From the NCBI GenBank assembly GCA_964611585.1, contig CAZTAK010000043.1, positions 1-26,091 of the forward strand: a stretch of 26,091 nt of DNA, in the 5' to 3' direction. A program made the position numbers and the translations under genes. The stretch comes from CAZTAK01 sp964611585 (lineage in GTDB: Bacteria; Pseudomonadota; Alphaproteobacteria; SHVP01). Below, in pieces: positions 24,557 through 26,091 of this stretch (its first letter is position 1; each line of letters begins with the position of its first letter). Below the pieces are notes generated by a model that saw nothing but the letters and a program-made list of their open reading frames with translations, made no database searches and was not told where the DNA came from.

Positions 24557-25435
24557 CTAGTTCGCCGATCGGATAGATGACCGCAACAGGGCGGTCACGG
24601 GAACGAAGCTGAATCCTTGAGTCTGCGCTTCCGGCAGCCAGGATTCGAGCGCCTCCAGCGTCCACGGCCACGGGTGGCCGATGGCGATGGCAAAACCTCT
24701 GGCGCGTGCGATTTGCGTCACGGTATCGAGCTGCCGGCGAACCGAGGCGGCATCGCGGTCGTTGTCGAGAAACACATCGCGCGACAGCAATGGCACGGCG
24801 TTGCGGCTGGCGCTGCCAGGGGCGCGGGTTTCAGACGTGGTGCGCGAATCGAGAAACATCAGACCGCGCCGTGACAGTTCCGCCATCAGGCGGTCCATGC
24901 CGTCGCGGTCGGCGGTAAAGCGGCTGCCCATGTGGTTGTTGACCCCGACATACCCTCCGAGTCGCGACAGATGCCAGTTCAGGCGCGCATCGAAGTCGTC
25001 CTCCGGCAAGCCGGTCAGCAGCGGTCGCGGGCCGGTATCGGGCGCGTCGTCCGTCGCCTCCATCGGGACGTGCAGCATGATGTCGTGGCCAAGGCGCCGC
25101 GCCATGGTGCTTTGACCGATAAGGTCCGGCGCATAGGTCATGAATGCCATCGTCAACGGGACACCCAGCGCCATCGCGCGTTCCGTGCGGGCCCGGTTGA
25201 GACCGGCGTCGTCGATCACCAGCGCGATCATCGGCGCTTTGGCCGTCGCCGGCACGGCCGCTGCGTAACGAACCCACGCCGGTGTGGCGGGACCGGTGGA
25301 TTGACCGTCCGGGGCGCGGGCCGCGGTCCGAAGGAGGATGCGGTTTTCGTCCCCAAGCCTGTCGTCCCCATGCACCGGGGCGCCGGCGAGCAGGGCGGTG
25401 GCCACAACGGCGAGGGCCAGGGCCCGGAGTTTCAT
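24557..25435 (-). CDS. divergent polysaccharide deacetylase family protein (YibQ-like), secreted
   Basis: This is a 292-residue predicted periplasmic protein with a signal peptide (MKLRALALAVVATALLAG). The NodB-like fold of the divergent deacetylase group shows IALVIDDAGLNRARTERAMA, DIMLHVPMEA, GYVGVNNHMGSRFTAD, LMFLDSRTTSE and IAIGHPWPWTLEALESW. These provide the expected Asp and His residues of a metal site. The substrate is unknown; relatives are often linked to cell-wall or envelope glycans. The start at 25435 gives a clean signal peptide, but the in-frame ATG at 25450 is also possible, 7 bases after the cueR stop. Placement between cueR and copZ is unusual and suggests co-transcription with copper genes. 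Confidence 0.82.
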   Translation of the reverse strand: MKLRALALAVVATALLAGAPVHGDDRLGDENRILLRTAARAPDGQSTGPATPAWVRYAAAVPATAKAPMIALVIDDAGLNRARTERAMALGVPLTMAFMTYAPDLIGQSTMARRLGHDIMLHVPMEATDDAPDTGPRPLLTGLPEDDFDARLNWHLSRLGGYVGVNNHMGSRFTADRDGMDRLMAELSRRGLMFLDSRTTSETRAPGSASRNAVPLLSRDVFLDNDRDAASVRRQLDTVTQIARARGFAIAIGHPWPWTLEALESWLPEAQTQGFSFVPVTALLRSSIRSAN

Positions 25436-25457
25436 GGCGATCGTCACCATTACCGGA

Positions 25458-25850
25458 TCAATTGTCGCCGGCAAGATCGTCGAGGATCGGGCAGTCGGGC
25501 CGGTCGTCGCCGTGGCAACGATGGACCAGGTGGGCGAGCGTCGCCTTCATCGATTCGAGTTCTACGACTTTGGTTTCGATGTCGGCGATCCGCGACTGAG
25601 CGATCGCCTTGACGTCGCCGCTGGCGCGGTTGTGGTCGCGGTAAAGCGACAACAGTTCGTCAATGGCCTCGACACTAAAGCCGAGGCTGCGGGCGCGCTT
25701 GATGAAGTGCAGCGTCTTGACGTCCTTGTCGGAGAACTGCCGGTAACCGCTGCCGGTGCGGGCCGCTTGCGGGATCAGGCCGATGCTTTCGTAATAGCGG
25801 ATGGTCTTGGCCGTCACGCCGGTTTCCGTGGCCGCGTCGCCGATGTTCAT
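25458..25850 (-). CDS. cueR: CueR-type Cu(I)-responsive MerR regulator
   Basis: This is a 130-residue MerR-family activator expected to sense Cu(I) and turn on efflux genes. The winged-helix start MNIGDAATETGVTAKTIRYY is typical. The dimer helix follows at about 75-108. Metal residues C112 and C120 (CHGDDRPDC) match the CueR spacing, and S77 stands where E. coli CueR has the serine that marks monovalent-metal sensors. The ATG at 25850 is preceded by GAGGAGGG at good spacing, so the longer start at 25883 is rejected. I see no CueR-like operator in the flank up to the window edge. The family is secure; Cu(I) specificity is inferred from the residues. Confidence 0.92.
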   Translation of the reverse strand: MNIGDAATETGVTAKTIRYYESIGLIPQAARTGSGYRQFSDKDVKTLHFIKRARSLGFSVEAIDELLSLYRDHNRASGDVKAIAQSRIADIETKVVELESMKATLAHLVHRCHGDDRPDCPILDDLAGDN

Positions 25851-25995
25851 GACGAATCCCTCCTCATGGTGCCACTCTGCCATTTCTGTCTCTTAATGTC
25901 AGCCCGCACCACCAGGCTAACTTTTTGTTTGTGCTCAATTCTTTTCGACATTTGTATCCAATTTCATCGGGTCTAAATTTCGGAATTGAACCACT

Positions 25996-26035
25996 AGAGC
26001 TTTTCCCGTTCGCATGCGCTCACGCGAAAAGCTCT
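25996..26035. repeat. long imperfect hairpin repeat, 10-bp perfect arms
   Basis: AGAGCTTTTC (25996-26005) and GAAAAGCTCT (26026-26035) are perfect inverted arms around a 20-base middle that contains CGCATGCG. It lies in the AT-rich flank upstream of cueR, with no ORF. Its form resembles the dispersed intergenic palindromes of alphaproteobacteria (RIME-like elements), but membership of a known family cannot be shown from one copy. Confidence 0.6.
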
Positions 26036-26091
26036 GTCCCTTTGACATAGTACGCAAATCGTCGTCGCCGGCGATTCCGCCGGCTCGGGAT

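Overview
The window looks like a GC-rich chromosomal segment of an alphaproteobacterium, probably near the Rhodospirillales. Four things point there by established knowledge: a fused ispDF gene, a pyruvate dehydrogenase E1-beta subunit carrying its own N-terminal lipoyl domain, the dusB(nifR3)-ntrB-ntrC order, and the run pyrG-kdsA-eno-ftsB-pdhABC-lpd-lipA-coq10. No database search was possible, so all names rest on motifs read by eye.

Layout. (1) 1-3076, minus strand: dusB-ntrB-ntrC, tightly coupled nitrogen control; ntrC runs off the left edge. (2) 3077-3331: divergent intergenic region ending in four 20-bp tandem repeats that create a chain of 7-codon mini-ORFs leading into ispDF. (3) 3332-5472, plus strand: ispDF, pgpA, cinA/pncC. 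(4) 5493-9067: an accessory block with two tandem zinc-free MDR oxidoreductases, remnants of a VOC gene and a LuxR regulator, and an intact two-domain VOC protein. (5) 9125-16143, minus strand: pdhA-pdhB-pdhC-cupin-lpd-lipA-coq10, that is the PDH complex, its E3, lipoate synthase and a ubiquinone-binding START-like protein. (6) 16380-22011, minus strand: tpiA, secG, pyrG, kdsA, eno, ftsB. (7) 22344-24323, plus strand: a PpiD/SurA_N-like membrane foldase. (8) 24330-25850, minus strand: a CueR-type regulator, a YibQ-like polysaccharide deacetylase and a CopZ-like copper chaperone. (9) An AT-rich right flank with a long inverted repeat.

The core genes link central carbon flow (TIM, enolase, PDH, lipoate) to envelope and isoprenoid precursors (KdsA, IspDF, PgpA), CTP supply, secretion and cell division. 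There is no prophage, transposase, CRISPR array, rRNA or tRNA that I can see.

The strongest unusual signals are regulatory and small: the tandem mini-ORF leader before ispDF, a cluster of six GANTC sites between eno and ftsB, two intergenic 12-bp-period arrays sharing the core GATCGGG, decayed VOC and LuxR remnants in the accessory block, a palindrome in the AT-rich region before pdhA, and a deacetylase gene between cueR and copZ. I did not find a clear new multi-gene defence or mobile system.
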